Of a stretch of DNA of 30,163 bases, positions 1 to 8,330 are shown piece by piece (position 1 is the first letter of the stretch; each line of letters opens with the position of its first letter). Origin of the DNA: JBCCSZ01 sp039199225. Lineage in GTDB: Bacteria > Bacteroidota > Bacteroidia > Chitinophagales > Saprospiraceae. Location of the stretch: contig JBCCSZ010000054.1 in assembly GCA_039199225.1 (NCBI GenBank), positions 1 through 30,163 of the forward strand, in the 5' to 3' direction. The notes beneath the pieces are model-generated. The model had not been told where the DNA came from. It ran no database searches and saw nothing but the letters and a program-made list of their open reading frames with translations. The position numbers and the translations under genes were made by a program.

Positions 1-31
1 AAGAAAGTCTGGGACAACCCATGTCAAAACG

Positions 32-2601
32 CTACGCTGGGACCAAAGCGGTATTAAAAATACCGGGGACCACTCGGACACCGGGTTGGTTGGTCCAGTT
101 TTGTATAAAATCCGTCACGCCACCATTGGTGATTTTCCAACTGCCATCTCCCTGCGCAAAGGCGATCGGGATCGTACTCCAACCGGGCGTCTGGCGAACC
201 AGCGCAATATCTGTCAGACCATTTCCATTAAAATCGCCGGGAATCGCTCGGACACCGGGTTGGTTGGCCCAGTTTTGTATAAAGTCCGTCACGCCACCAT
301 TGGTGATCTTCCAACTGCCGTCTCCCTGCGCAAAAGCAATCGGGATGGTACTCCAGCCGGGTGTTTGACGCACCAGGGCGATGTCCGTCAAGCCATTTCC
401 ATTAAAATCGCCGGTGATAATTCGGACACCGGGCTGGCTGGCCCAGTTTTGTATAAAGTTTATCACGCCACCATTGGTGATCTTCCAGTTGCCGTCTCCC
501 TGGGCAAAAGCGATCGGGATGGTACTCCAACCGGGCGTCTGCCGAACCAGGGCAATATCCGTTAAGCCATTTCCATTGAAATCGCCGGTGATCACTTGAA
601 CACCGGGCTGGTTGGCCCAATCTTGTATGAAATTCGTTACACCGCCGTTGGTAATCTTCCAATTGCCGTCTCCCTGTGCAAAGGCAATCGGAATGGTACT
701 CCAACCAGGTGTCTGGCGAACCAAAGCAATATCCGTCAGGCCATTTCCATTGAAATCGCCAGAGATCACTCGAACACCGGGCTGGTTGGCCCAATCTTGT
801 ATGAAATTCGTTACACCGTCGTTGGTAATCTTCCAATTGCCGTCTCCCTGTGCAAAGGCAATCGGAATGGTACTCCAACCAGGTATCTGGCGAACCAAAG
901 CAATATCTGTCAGGCCATTCCCATTGAAATCGCCAGCCACAACCCGAACACCGGGCTGGTTGGCCCAATCTTGTATGAAATTCGTTACACCGCCGTTGGT
1001 AATCTTCCAATTGCCATCTCCTTTGGCCGTTGCGATCGGGATGGTACTCCAACCAGGCGTCTGGCGCACCAGGGCAATGCCATTGGCTTGGTGGTTGGAA
1101 GAGTTTCGCTCTTTGGCGAGTAGCAAAGCTTCATAGGCATTGATTCGGCCTGCGCCTAGTTTTCCAGTAAAATCAGAAGAATTGAGATCGTCTATGTCGT
1201 CGCTACTATCTTGGATAATTTCTCTGATTTGTGCATTGCTGAAGTTCATATTCACAGACCAAATTAAAGCGGCCAGCCCTGCGACATGTGGAGCGGCCAT
1301 AGAGGTACCGTTCTTGTAGTCGTATCGCCCTCGATCTATGGTAGACCAAATGTTTACACCCGGAGCGGAGACATCTACCTCTACACCATAATTGGAAAAG
1401 GACGCCTTTCGATCTCTTTGATCCGTTGCGGCTACGGCGATGACCTCTGGAAAAACTGCTGGGTATTGTGGTCGTACATGAATATCGCGCCCCGAATTTC
1501 CGGCAGCAAATACGACGACGACATTGCTTTGCTGAGCTTTAATGATGGCTCTGTGTACCGCTGTGGTATTGCCACTCATTCGCCAACTGCAATTCATCAC
1601 ATAGCGTCGACTTGTATGGGTACGCGCTTGAGCCGCAACAAATTGATGGCATCTGCACGGTTGGCATTCATGCCAGCTCTTAGGTTGATCCGCAGAGGCA
1701 TAATTTGGCAACCCGGAGCCACTCCAATGATGCCAATGTTGTTGTCTACCCCAGCAACGGTCCCGGAAACGTGGGTTCCGTGAGAAGAGCCGCCTTCATC
1801 ATCCGGACTACTGTCATTGGCGGCAAAATCCCAATCTTCATTTCCACGGGCAAGAATGTTGTCCCTCAAATCCGGATGATCCATATCTGCCCCTGTGTCT
1901 ATAACGGCCACGATAACGTCCCGAATGCCTCTGGTGATGTCCCAAGCCTTCGTAGCCTGTATGTCCGCCCCTCTGACACCCGTTGTTCCATTGACCCTTT
2001 GGCCAGTGTTTTGCAAGCCCCACAGCCTGTCGAAGTTCGTGTCGTTGGGTATGTAATCCAAGGCATCGTCCAGTCCAAATTCGCTGGGTTCGGCAAAGTC
2101 GACTTCCTCCATATCCAGCAATTGCCGGATGGTTTCAAACAAGCCCAGACCCTCAGGCACAGAAATGGTGTAGTATCCAGGCGTTCTTTGCTTGACAATA
2201 ATAGAACTTCCAAGCTCATTGTTGATTCTTTCGACCTCTTGCTCGCTGACACCTTCCTTAAATTGGACGGTACACTCGTCGGGAATAAAATAGCGGGTCA
2301 GACCTTCTCCATCCAATAAAACGGGAATTTGATTCGCCACTTGGTCATTGATGTCAGACATGGCAGCGGAGGTTTCCATGCCCTCCTCCTCAGATACTTG
2401 CAGAACAGCAAATCGCCTTCTCGGATTCAGTTGTTTTACCTTGAGCGAGGAGGAAGAGCGAAGTGTTTCAGAAGCTTCCGACATATCGGCTTCTTTAAAG
2501 GTAGCGACGACCTCCCCCGACTTTGGAGAAAACTCAAGTTTTTTACCCGAGTATTTATCGGTGTAAGAATACTCTTCATTGCTTAAAAGTTCTGGAGTCA
2601 T
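32..2601 (-). pseudogene. Frameshifted subtilisin-family (S8) serine protease with C-terminal FG-GAP/VCBS-like repeats
   Basis: The gene reads from an ATG at 2601 (preceded by AAAGGA) to a TAG at 32-34, but only with a one-base correction. The first frame holds a protease-inhibitor-like propeptide (about residues 105-180), the catalytic Asp in VIDTGADMDHPD (residue 235, codon 1897-1899) and the catalytic His in SSHGTHVSG (residue 274, codon 1780-1782). It then runs out at a stop near 1597. The oxyanion Asn (FAAGNSG) and catalytic Ser in NGTSMAAPHVAG (codon 1301-1303, about residue 434 after correction) are in the next frame. Adding one T in the short run at 1640-1642 restores a continuous S8 domain. 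Six 58-residue repeats then run to the C-terminus. No signal peptide is visible from this start; an upstream ATG at 2688 gives no better N-terminus. S8 proteases hydrolyse peptide bonds through an Asp-His-Ser triad. Whether the shift is a real mutation or a sequencing error cannot be told here. Confidence 0.85.
35..1078 (-). repeat. Six in-frame 174-bp tandem repeats encoding 58-residue FG-GAP/VCBS-like units
   Basis: Units lie at 905-1078, 731-904, 557-730, 383-556, 209-382 and 35-208, each exactly 174 bp, filling the protease C-terminus up to the stop codon. Each unit starts IALVRQTPGWSTIPIA and ends GDFNGNGLTD, an acidic Asp/Asn-Gly loop of the type that binds calcium in FG-GAP and VCBS beta-propeller repeats. 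The units differ at only a few positions, and neighbours resemble each other most: the last two share GSWKITNGGVTDFIQNW. The final unit loses the calcium-loop motif, ending GIFNTALVPA. Near-identity suggests recent duplication or gene conversion. Confidence 0.92.
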
Positions 2602-3149
2602 TTCCTTTGATTTTATGGTGTTAAAAAAATTGCTGCTTACCAATTGACGCCAAGGTCCAAGCGGATGAATACCCCAGAGGATGTTCAAATCTTATATAGC
2701 TCACACAAACAAACCTTTCAATGCCAAATTGATCACCTATGAAAGTGCCTCAGATTTTGACAAGTACAGGACCTACTGTCCGACTGAACCGACAACTATT
2801 TTTTTGTACTTGAGATTGGATTCGAGAAGAAGCGTTCAACAAAAATCGTATGCAAATAAAGAAAATAAATCGCTTGATTTGTACATAAAATTTTTTGATA
2901 ACGCTAGTATGAAGGTACAGCGAAAAGACAAGCTGAACAAATATTGTTACTTTATAATTTATTTAAATGCCATTTTTTGCTTTTACATCGACAGACTATG
3001 GCACAGATAGATTCATTCACTGAGAAAAGCAGAACTTCCAACTAATTGGCAAGCTACTGGACTGGGTTGTTAAGAACTTAGACAAAGGTGAAAGTCTTTC
3101 AAAATAAGCCATTATGTAATTTGTCTAAGACACTCATATTCAAGATAAA
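2602..3149. other. AT-rich intergenic stretch without a convincing gene
   Basis: This gap upstream of the protease is AT-rich. A plus-strand reading frame at 2681-3010 has no recognisable domain and unlikely composition, so I do not call it. The protease promoter should lie here, but I found no clean TAnnTTTG match on the minus strand. I see no RNA gene or mobile element. Confidence 0.5.
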
Positions 3150-3188
3150 TTTAGAGTCTACAAGCTTTTAAACTGAGTAGACTCTAAA
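3150..3188 (-). terminator. Hairpin terminator downstream of the 3221-3691 gene
   Basis: TTTAGAGTCTAC (3150-3161) and GTAGACTCTAAA (3177-3188) form a perfect 12-bp stem with a 15-nt loop. It starts 32 bases after the stop of the minus-strand gene at 3221. In that direction the stem is followed by TTTATCTT, a moderately T-rich tail. On the plus strand it is followed by CCCTTTTTT, so it could act in both directions. Confidence 0.6.
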
Positions 3189-3220
3189 CCCTTTTTTCAA
3201 GCAACTGGGATTGCAGCCAT

Positions 3221-3691
3221 TTACACGACAATGTACTTCAGCATAAAATCATGATCGTCTGATCTGACGCTGAAATGAATGGCTATTGGCTGAGGTGAAT
3301 GTTGATTGAAAATTACGGGCGATTTTGTTCTATATCCCTGATTGAAAGGACTTTCAAAAAGTTCGTTAGCCGGTATGGCTTCAAGTTCAATTGGAAAATA
3401 ATGTGGCTCGTACTGCGAAGGCCCATTGTAATGAAAATCAAATACTTCAACAACTTCTGCCTCATGCGGTAAAAACAGATAATAAGTACCCGAGTTCAAA
3501 ATTGGAAAGTGCGTAAAGTTATCGCCATGATCTACATTATTGACACCGATCGGGACATTTGGCGGGCCGTGATGAGGCGGAGAGAAAACATCAGATAACT
3601 CTGAAGCGGAAGCAATTGTTTTTGTAGCGTTAGGCACAGAGAATTGGGCAGATGCCAATTTTACAATTTCTGAAAATTTGTGTTGTTCCAT
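3221..3691 (-). CDS. Hypothetical protein, 156 residues
   Basis: I do not recognise this protein. The likely start is the ATG at 3691 (MEQHKFSEIVKLASAQF), because the 18 codons upstream of it look like random translation; a start at 3745 is possible. The N-terminal helix is followed by a beta-rich body with many aromatic, His and Pro residues (SPPHHGPPNVPIG, FDFHYNGPSQYEPHYFPIE), and the chain ends SVRSDDHDFMLKYIVV. No signal peptide or membrane segment is visible, so it is probably cytoplasmic. The gene is AT-rich like its upstream neighbour at 3882-4688, which lies 190 bases away on the same strand, and it ends at a strong hairpin. No function can be assigned. Confidence 0.6.
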   Translation of the reverse strand: MEQHKFSEIVKLASAQFSVPNATKTIASASELSDVFSPPHHGPPNVPIGVNNVDHGDNFTHFPILNSGTYYLFLPHEAEVVEVFDFHYNGPSQYEPHYFPIELEAIPANELFESPFNQGYRTKSPVIFNQHSPQPIAIHFSVRSDDHDFMLKYIVV

Positions 3692-3881
3692 AATAAATTT
3701 TTCAGGGTTAATAAAAATGTGTCGCAGTAAAAAATGACTTTTCAAGCCAATGAAACACCTTCCAAAAGATAGGAGGCTAAACTGCTACACTGTAAACATT
3801 ATACTATAAAGCTAAGAAAATAAGTGTAAATATTGATTTTTCTACGAAAAAAATATGAATTTTAATATTTAATACAGCTTG

Positions 3882-4688
3882 TTATCCATCGTAGCCTATT
3901 TCAATGATTCTTTCCTCTTCTGTTTGTATATCTAGTATATGATCAGACATAAATTCATCTCCAGCTGAGATGTCGGCAAATAGTTTTCCGTTTTTACCAA
4001 CAGTAATTTGGACGCTAAAAATTTCTAAAGTGTCATACCAATCGTCGTTTGCCTGTTCACCTAGGTAGTCACTCAATTCTGAGTTGTAAAAATCAATTAG
4101 CAAGTCGCGGCAATTGCCTAGCCAGTAGATGTATTCTATGATCTTTATTTTGTCATCTTCAAATTTATGACCCCTCTGAATGTGTATTTCGATTTTACCC
4201 TTTTTCAGAGGCTTGTTGAAAATGACAACATCTTTCCTATCTAAAAAGAAGCTGTTTTCATCGACTTCATCGCTTTTGAAGTCTTCTGGCAACAACTCAA
4301 GCTGTTCCCTTTTTTTCTGTAGTTTTCGAATGTCCTTTGTCGCAAAATAATTGGCGTGCGATTTTGCTTTTTGCGCTAAAACGTAGAGTTTCTTTGTTTC
4401 TTTTCTATTCGTCAGGTCAACCGTGGGTTTGTAAGCCTCGTAAGCAGACTGATGAAAACCTAGAAGAGTATATATGTCTGAAAGTATTTTTTCTTCGTTT
4501 TGTGATCTATTCACTTTCTCTAGTTCGTAGAGCAGGTCAAATAATTTATCTAAACTTTCTTTTGAGCTATTCGACTTTCTGAATGCAGTTGAAACATCTA
4601 TATATTCTTTTTGATAATTTTTTTTCATCGTTTCATATTCAGCCGGTTTAGTCGAATGATCACTAACGAAAGAAGTAGAAAATATCAT
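3882..4688 (-). CDS. Hypothetical protein with a C-terminal DUF2262/DUF6985-like, immunity-type domain
   Basis: This soluble 268-residue protein is Lys/Glu-rich. The N-terminal half (about 20-150) is helical. The C-terminal half starts KKGKIEIHIQRG, continues with a helix (about 183-205) and ends with the strands LEIFSVQITVGKNGKLFAD and ISAGDEFMSDHILDI. That order (beta strand, helix, then a glycine turn followed by D-x-F-x-x-x-H-I) reminds me of the DUF2262/DUF6985 type of protein, often found as immunity or immunity-like genes; this rests on pattern memory only. The start could be 4688 or the ATG at 4628 (MKKNYQKEY). It lies 52 bases after a membrane protein gene on the same strand and is clearly more AT-rich (32% in one 60-base line counted) than glgB, which fits acquired DNA. 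No toxin gene is adjacent. Confidence 0.6.
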   Translation of the reverse strand: MIFSTSFVSDHSTKPAEYETMKKNYQKEYIDVSTAFRKSNSSKESLDKLFDLLYELEKVNRSQNEEKILSDIYTLLGFHQSAYEAYKPTVDLTNRKETKKLYVLAQKAKSHANYFATKDIRKLQKKREQLELLPEDFKSDEVDENSFFLDRKDVVIFNKPLKKGKIEIHIQRGHKFEDDKIKIIEYIYWLGNCRDLLIDFYNSELSDYLGEQANDDWYDTLEIFSVQITVGKNGKLFADISAGDEFMSDHILDIQTEEERIIEIGYDG

Positions 4689-4740
4689 TTTGGAGCTTAC
4701 TACTTAGATAGAAAAGAAGCAGTAAATAAAGAGAACTCCA

Positions 4741-5238
4741 TTACAAACGTTTGATTTGATGTTCATAAAGGCTGCCGCGCCATCCGGCAAATGAATCCAG
4801 AACCAGCATCAAGGCACTTTGGCTGGCCAAGCCGACACCCATACCCGCCGTCCAATCGCCCCACGCCCCCAGCGTACCCAAAAACAGCAATACAAATCCA
4901 AGGATAAAAAGACTCAATTCCACAGCTCGATAAGTTTGAAAATTTCTGTTGACAGCCGCCATTCTCCGACCTTCTTCCGCAGCAAACTTCTGAGGCACCT
5001 CTTGGAATTGTCGCAACAAAGCTGTCAATTGTCCATCCGTTCGCAAATAAACAGTCGTCCCAACAAACAACTGGATCAGGCCGATCACCCCCACTGGAAT
5101 GGCTAGACCTTGCCAGAAAGCATCCGCAAAATACCACCAGCCTACAGCTGCCACCACAGAAGCCACCAGGCCCAGTCCAAGAAAGACCAAGCTCCCTTGT
5201 TTTTCTCCTTTAAAGTAACTGTTGATGTGATGCTCCAT
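4741..5238 (-). CDS. Small four-helix inner-membrane protein
   Basis: The 165-residue product has four hydrophobic segments: about 17-35 (SLVFLGLGLVASVVAAVGW), 42-64, 107-125 (LSLFILGFVLLFLGTLGAW) and 128-150. A charged cytoplasmic-type loop (residues 70-100, DGQLTALLRQFQEVPQKF) separates the two pairs of helices. The ATG at 5238 is preferred over an adjacent TTG. The stop of glgB lies 39 bases upstream on the same strand, so the two are probably cotranscribed. I do not recognise the family. Nothing in the protein points to glycogen metabolism, so the link to glgB may be positional only. Confidence 0.75.
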   Translation of the reverse strand: MEHHINSYFKGEKQGSLVFLGLGLVASVVAAVGWWYFADAFWQGLAIPVGVIGLIQLFVGTTVYLRTDGQLTALLRQFQEVPQKFAAEEGRRMAAVNRNFQTYRAVELSLFILGFVLLFLGTLGAWGDWTAGMGVGLASQSALMLVLDSFAGWRGSLYEHQIKRL

Positions 5239-5277
5239 CAAAGCAAATCAAGAATTTTACTGCAAAAACACCCGATG

Positions 5278-7197
5278 CTACCCCAATACGACTATGCCCA
5301 GAGGCGGCAGAGTGAGGGTCAAGCTGTAATCCCGATCGTGCCATTTTTCCTTTTCCTTCTTCGGTTTCAGACTGCCTTTGATCGTTAGTCCACTACCACC
5401 ATATTTCTTGGCATCGCTGTTGAGCAGCTCCTTCCAGCTTTTGCGCTGATTGATCCCGATTTTATAATTTTCGCGCACTACAGGTGTCAGGTTGCAGATG
5501 ACCAAGACAGGCTTGTCCTTCTCAGCGCCCTTACGCAAATACACCAGCACGCTGTTTTGGTGGTCGCCATAGTCGATCCATTCAAAGCCATCTGGTTCAA
5601 AACCCTTTCGATACAGAGCAGGAGTTCCCCTATACAACTCGTTGAGATCTCTGACCCATCGCTGGACCCCCTTGTGGAAGTCGTAATCCAATAGCCACCA
5701 TTCAAGTCCCTTTTCGATGCTCCACTCGCTGGTTTGCGCAAACTCGCTGCCCATAAACAATAGCTTGGTGCCAGGATGGGTAAACATTTGGCCAAATAAA
5801 GCCCGCAGATTGGCAAATCGCTGCCATTCATCTCCGGGCATACTATCCATCAGAGAGCCTTTACCATGTACGACTTCATCGTGGGAAAGCGGCAGCATGA
5901 AATTTTCCGTAAAAGCATAAACCAGGCTGAAAGTAATCTCGTTGTGGTGAAAGCGACGATGGATGGGTTCTCTGGAAAAATACTCTAGGGTATCGTGCAT
6001 CCAGCCCATCATCCACTTTTGCCCAAAGCCCAAGCCACCGGTATAAGTCGGACGAGAAACACCCGTCCAGGAAGTCGACTCCTCCGCGATGGTCACTGCA
6101 TCTGGATACTCGTGGTAAACGGTTTCATTAAACTCTTTGAGGAAAGAAATGGCCTCCAGGTTTTCATTTCCACCATACTTATTGGGAACCCACTGGCCTT
6201 CCTCTCTGGAATAATCCAAATAGAGCATAGAAGCAACGGCATCCACCCGCAGGCCATCTACATGGTATTTGTCGAGCCAGAAAAGCGCATTGGAGATCAA
6301 GAAGGAACGTACCTCATGGCGGCCATAGTTGAAAATACAGCTCTTCCAGTCGGGGTGAAAGCCCTGGCGCGGATCGGCGTGATCGTACAGATGCGTACCA
6401 TCAAAATCAGCCAAGCCGTGGGCGTCTTCCGGAAAGTGGGAAGGCACCCAATCCAACAAAACACCGATGCCCGCCTTGTGAAACGCATCCATGAGGTACA
6501 TAAAGTCTTGCGGCACCCCAAAACGGCTGGTCGGTGCAAAGTATCCAGTGATTTGATAGCCCCAAGAAGGGAAATAAGGATGCTCCATCACGGGCATCAA
6601 CTCCACATGCGTATAGTTCATCTCCTTGACATAGGCCACCAACTCGTCGGCCAACTCGCGATAGCTCAAAGAGCGATTACCATCCTCGTGCAACTTCTTC
6701 CACGATCCCAGGTGAACCTCATAGACGCTGTACGGCTCAGGCTTACCTGCTTTCTTCTTTCGAGCAGTCATCCACTTTTTGTCCTTCCACTTATAATCGT
6801 CGATTTCCCAGACGATGGAGGCTGTTTTGGGCGGAACTTCACAAAACTTTGCAAAAGGATCGCTTTTCTCCAAACGACTCCCATCGCGGGCAATGATCTC
6901 GTATTTGTAGAGCATTCCGTGTCCAATGTCCGGAACAAACAACTCCCAAATCCCTGAGCCGTCCCAACGAGAAAACATGGGATGCTCGCTGCCATTCCAA
7001 GCATTGAAATTACCAATCAGTGAAACCCGCTCCGCATTCGGCGCCCAAACAGCGAAAAAAGTCCCCTTTTGTCCTTCAAAACTGCAGGTTTGGCTACCTA
7101 GAACTTGATACAAACGATAGTGCTTACCCGCTTGAAAAAGGGCAATATCTTCATCGGTGATCAGACTGGAGTGCTTGATATCTTCTTGTTGACCCAT
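5278..7197 (-). CDS. glgB: 1,4-alpha-glucan branching enzyme (EC 2.4.1.18)
   Basis: This enzyme cuts alpha-1,4-glucan chains and re-attaches them in alpha-1,6 linkage, making the branches of glycogen in the cytoplasm. The 639-residue chain has a CBM48 domain (about 40-130; FFAVWAPNAERVSLIGNFN), a GH13 catalytic barrel (about 155-530) and a C-terminal all-beta domain ending LTLPPLGIVVLG. The catalytic residues are visible: nucleophile Asp319 in DGLRVDAVASM, acid/base Glu372 in TIAEEST and Asp440 in LSHDEVVHGKGS. It lacks the extra N-terminal domain of the 728-residue E. coli enzyme, as many bacterial GlgB proteins do. No other glycogen gene is in the window. The ATG at 7197 sits about 20 bases below a good Bacteroidota promoter match, and a small membrane protein gene follows 39 bases downstream. 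Confidence 0.97.
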   Translation of the reverse strand: MGQQEDIKHSSLITDEDIALFQAGKHYRLYQVLGSQTCSFEGQKGTFFAVWAPNAERVSLIGNFNAWNGSEHPMFSRWDGSGIWELFVPDIGHGMLYKYEIIARDGSRLEKSDPFAKFCEVPPKTASIVWEIDDYKWKDKKWMTARKKKAGKPEPYSVYEVHLGSWKKLHEDGNRSLSYRELADELVAYVKEMNYTHVELMPVMEHPYFPSWGYQITGYFAPTSRFGVPQDFMYLMDAFHKAGIGVLLDWVPSHFPEDAHGLADFDGTHLYDHADPRQGFHPDWKSCIFNYGRHEVRSFLISNALFWLDKYHVDGLRVDAVASMLYLDYSREEGQWVPNKYGGNENLEAISFLKEFNETVYHEYPDAVTIAEESTSWTGVSRPTYTGGLGFGQKWMMGWMHDTLEYFSREPIHRRFHHNEITFSLVYAFTENFMLPLSHDEVVHGKGSLMDSMPGDEWQRFANLRALFGQMFTHPGTKLLFMGSEFAQTSEWSIEKGLEWWLLDYDFHKGVQRWVRDLNELYRGTPALYRKGFEPDGFEWIDYGDHQNSVLVYLRKGAEKDKPVLVICNLTPVVRENYKIGINQRKSWKELLNSDAKKYGGSGLTIKGSLKPKKEKEKWHDRDYSLTLTLPPLGIVVLG

Positions 7198-7216
7198 AGG
7201 ATGTGCGTTTTGATGG

Positions 7217-7245
7217 CAAAGTTAACAAAAACAAAGGTCGTACAA
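7217..7245 (-). promoter_or_regulatory. Bacteroidota-type promoter for glgB
   Basis: On the minus strand TTG (7245-7243), an 18-base spacer and TAACTTTG (7224-7217) match the Bacteroidota sigma-ABfr pattern (TTTG near -33, TAnnTTTG near -7). The implied transcription start is about 10-14 bases before the glgB ATG, a short but plausible leader. Confidence 0.55.
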
Positions 7246-7309
7246 GCGCTTTCAAACCAATTGGTATAGCAGAAATATGTCAGGATTTGAGAAAAAATTC
7301 GTCAAAATG

Positions 7310-7340
7310 TTGATTTATTTATAAATAAAAAATAAATTTG
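7310..7340 (+). promoter_or_regulatory. Bacteroidota-type promoter reading into a region without an ORF
   Basis: TTG (7310-7312), a 20-base spacer and TAAATTTG (7333-7340) form an exact -7 match with an acceptable -33. The surroundings are very AT-rich, which raises the odds of a chance match. The next open reading frame on this strand begins about 340 bases later, after a hairpin with a T-tract. Confidence 0.4.
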
Positions 7341-7346
7341 AAGAGC

Positions 7347-7582
7347 AAAATATAGTAGCAAGCTATAAAAAGTCTTTCCTCGCTTCGTTTCCTAAGACAA
7401 ATATCCCCCTTTATTCTAAATGGTTTTCACGTCCCCTCTTCTGGCGTACTGTACAGCCAGAGCAAAACTTTTCGTATCGACATCAACTGTTTGAATACAG
7501 TTTAAGAATAAGCAGTAACAGTTATTCATCTCTCTCAAGCGACTAAACGGGTTCCCAAAATCCGATAGTCGCTTATTTTTTT
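7347..7582 (+). ncRNA. Candidate structured small RNA or attenuated leader (about 235 nt)
   Basis: The segment runs from a TAnnTTTG promoter match to a terminator-like hairpin and has no convincing reading frame. By eye several local helices can form: TATAG/CTATA (7351-7355 with 7363-7367), GTCTT/AAGAC (7372-7376 with 7394-7398), CTGGCGT pairing with AC-A-GCCAG through one bulged A (7441-7460), GAATAA/TTATTC (7506-7511 with 7522-7527), and the terminal AAGCGACTA/TAGTCGCTT stem. It could be a free-standing sRNA, or a leader that ends transcription before the HupE/UreJ-like gene at 7683, which seems to have its own promoter. I cannot match it to a known RNA class; the cobalamin riboswitch signature is absent. 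Confidence 0.35.
7537..7582 (+). terminator. Intrinsic terminator-like hairpin with T7 tract
   Basis: AAGCGACTA (7537-7545) pairs with TAGTCGCTT (7566-7574), a perfect 9-bp stem with a 20-base loop, followed by A and seven T residues (7576-7582). No coding gene precedes it on this strand. Confidence 0.5.
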
Positions 7583-7653
7583 GGTCAAGTTGGGAAAACC
7601 CTCACAACGTCTACTGACTGTACGATCCATGTCGCAAGGCTGAAAAATTTAGC

Positions 7654-7661
7654 TATTTTTG
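7654..7661 (+). promoter_or_regulatory. -7 promoter element for the HupE/UreJ-like gene
   Basis: TATTTTTG is an exact TAnnTTTG match placed 21 bases before the ATG at 7683; no clear -33 TTTG is visible. It helps decide the start, since the alternative TTG start at 7659 would lie inside this element. Confidence 0.45.
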
Positions 7662-7682
7662 ACCCAAGAAATCTCTTGTACT

Positions 7683-8285
7683 ATGGGCTCCGGCATGTTC
7701 TCTATCTACTTGAAACTTGGATTTGAGCATATCTCAGATCTGAATGCCTACGACCACATCATTTTCATACTAGCTCTTTGTGCCATTTACCGACTCAGAG
7801 AATGGCGGCATGTGCTCCTTTTGGTGACAGCCTTTACCATCGGGCATTCTGTTACCTTGGCCTTGGCCATACTGGACTTCCTTCGTTTTCCAGCCAAAAT
7901 CATCGAAATCTTGATTCCAGTGACCATTCTGGCTACCAGCTTTTACAATGTATCGCTGGGTGATTCAGAGCTGCAAAGAGTAAAATCAAGGGCCAAAATC
8001 CGGCTGAATTATGGCATTGCACTGTTGTTTGGCCTGATTCACGGGATGGGCTTTTCCAACTTCCTTAGAGCGTCGATGCTTCCCGGAGAGGAAGGCTCGC
8101 TGTGGGAGCAACTGCTGGCCTTCAACATCGGCATTGAGATGGGACAGTTGATGATTGTCGTTTTTATCCTTCTTTTGAGCTATCTGGTTCTCAATGTTTT
8201 GAAGGTCCGACAGTATCACTGGAACCTGTTCATTTCCGGAGCAGCGGCGGGCATTGCCATGACCTTGCTGGCGGATTTGTTATAA
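7683..8285 (+). CDS. HupE/UreJ family membrane protein
   Basis: The family (HupE/UreJ_2 type) comprises small polytopic inner-membrane proteins; several relatives are linked to nickel or cobalt uptake, but the substrate of this branch is not established. Family signatures are easy to see: LGFEHISDLNAYDHIIF near the N-terminus, TAFTIGHSVTLALA, GLIHGMGFSNFLRA and FNIGIEMGQL, with conserved His residues in helices, and about six membrane segments. The start is chosen as the ATG at 7683 (200 residues); the ATG at 7695 (MFSIYLKLGFEH) is equally good and closer to the usual family start. The next gene begins 45 bases downstream on the same strand, so they may share a transcript. No hydrogenase or urease genes are nearby, so a general metal or unknown role is more likely than enzyme maturation. 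Confidence 0.88.
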   Translation: MGSGMFSIYLKLGFEHISDLNAYDHIIFILALCAIYRLREWRHVLLLVTAFTIGHSVTLALAILDFLRFPAKIIEILIPVTILATSFYNVSLGDSELQRVKSRAKIRLNYGIALLFGLIHGMGFSNFLRASMLPGEEGSLWEQLLAFNIGIEMGQLMIVVFILLLSYLVLNVLKVRQYHWNLFISGAAAGIAMTLLADLL

Positions 8286-8330
8286 AACCTACAAACTTTA
8301 TTCTAACTTGGGATAAAACCTGCAGACCAC

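Noticed and set aside
35..1078. Regular repeats as a possible CRISPR array
   Set aside because: Units are 174 bp, contiguous without unique spacers, and translate in frame as part of the protease.
402..1136. Several long open frames on both strands across the 174-bp repeats
   Set aside because: They are shadow frames of the repeat array; the repeated codon pattern keeps them open, and only the minus frame encoding IALVRQTPGW...GDFNGNGLTD matches a known repeat family.
2681..3010. Plus-strand frame of 109 residues
   Set aside because: No recognisable motif, unlikely residue composition, no promoter match, in an AT-rich gap where chance frames are expected.
5995..6957. Plus-strand frame of 320 residues opposite glgB
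   Set aside because: Lies fully antisense to the well-supported branching enzyme and shows no domain.
7537..7582. tRNA-like GGGTTCCC inside the hairpin loop
   Set aside because: No acceptor stem, anticodon arm or T-arm can be folded around it; no tRNA or rRNA is visible in the window.
8281..8325. Direct repeat ATAAAACCT before the ester hydrolase gene
   Set aside because: Nine bases, two copies only, with no matching structure; likely chance.
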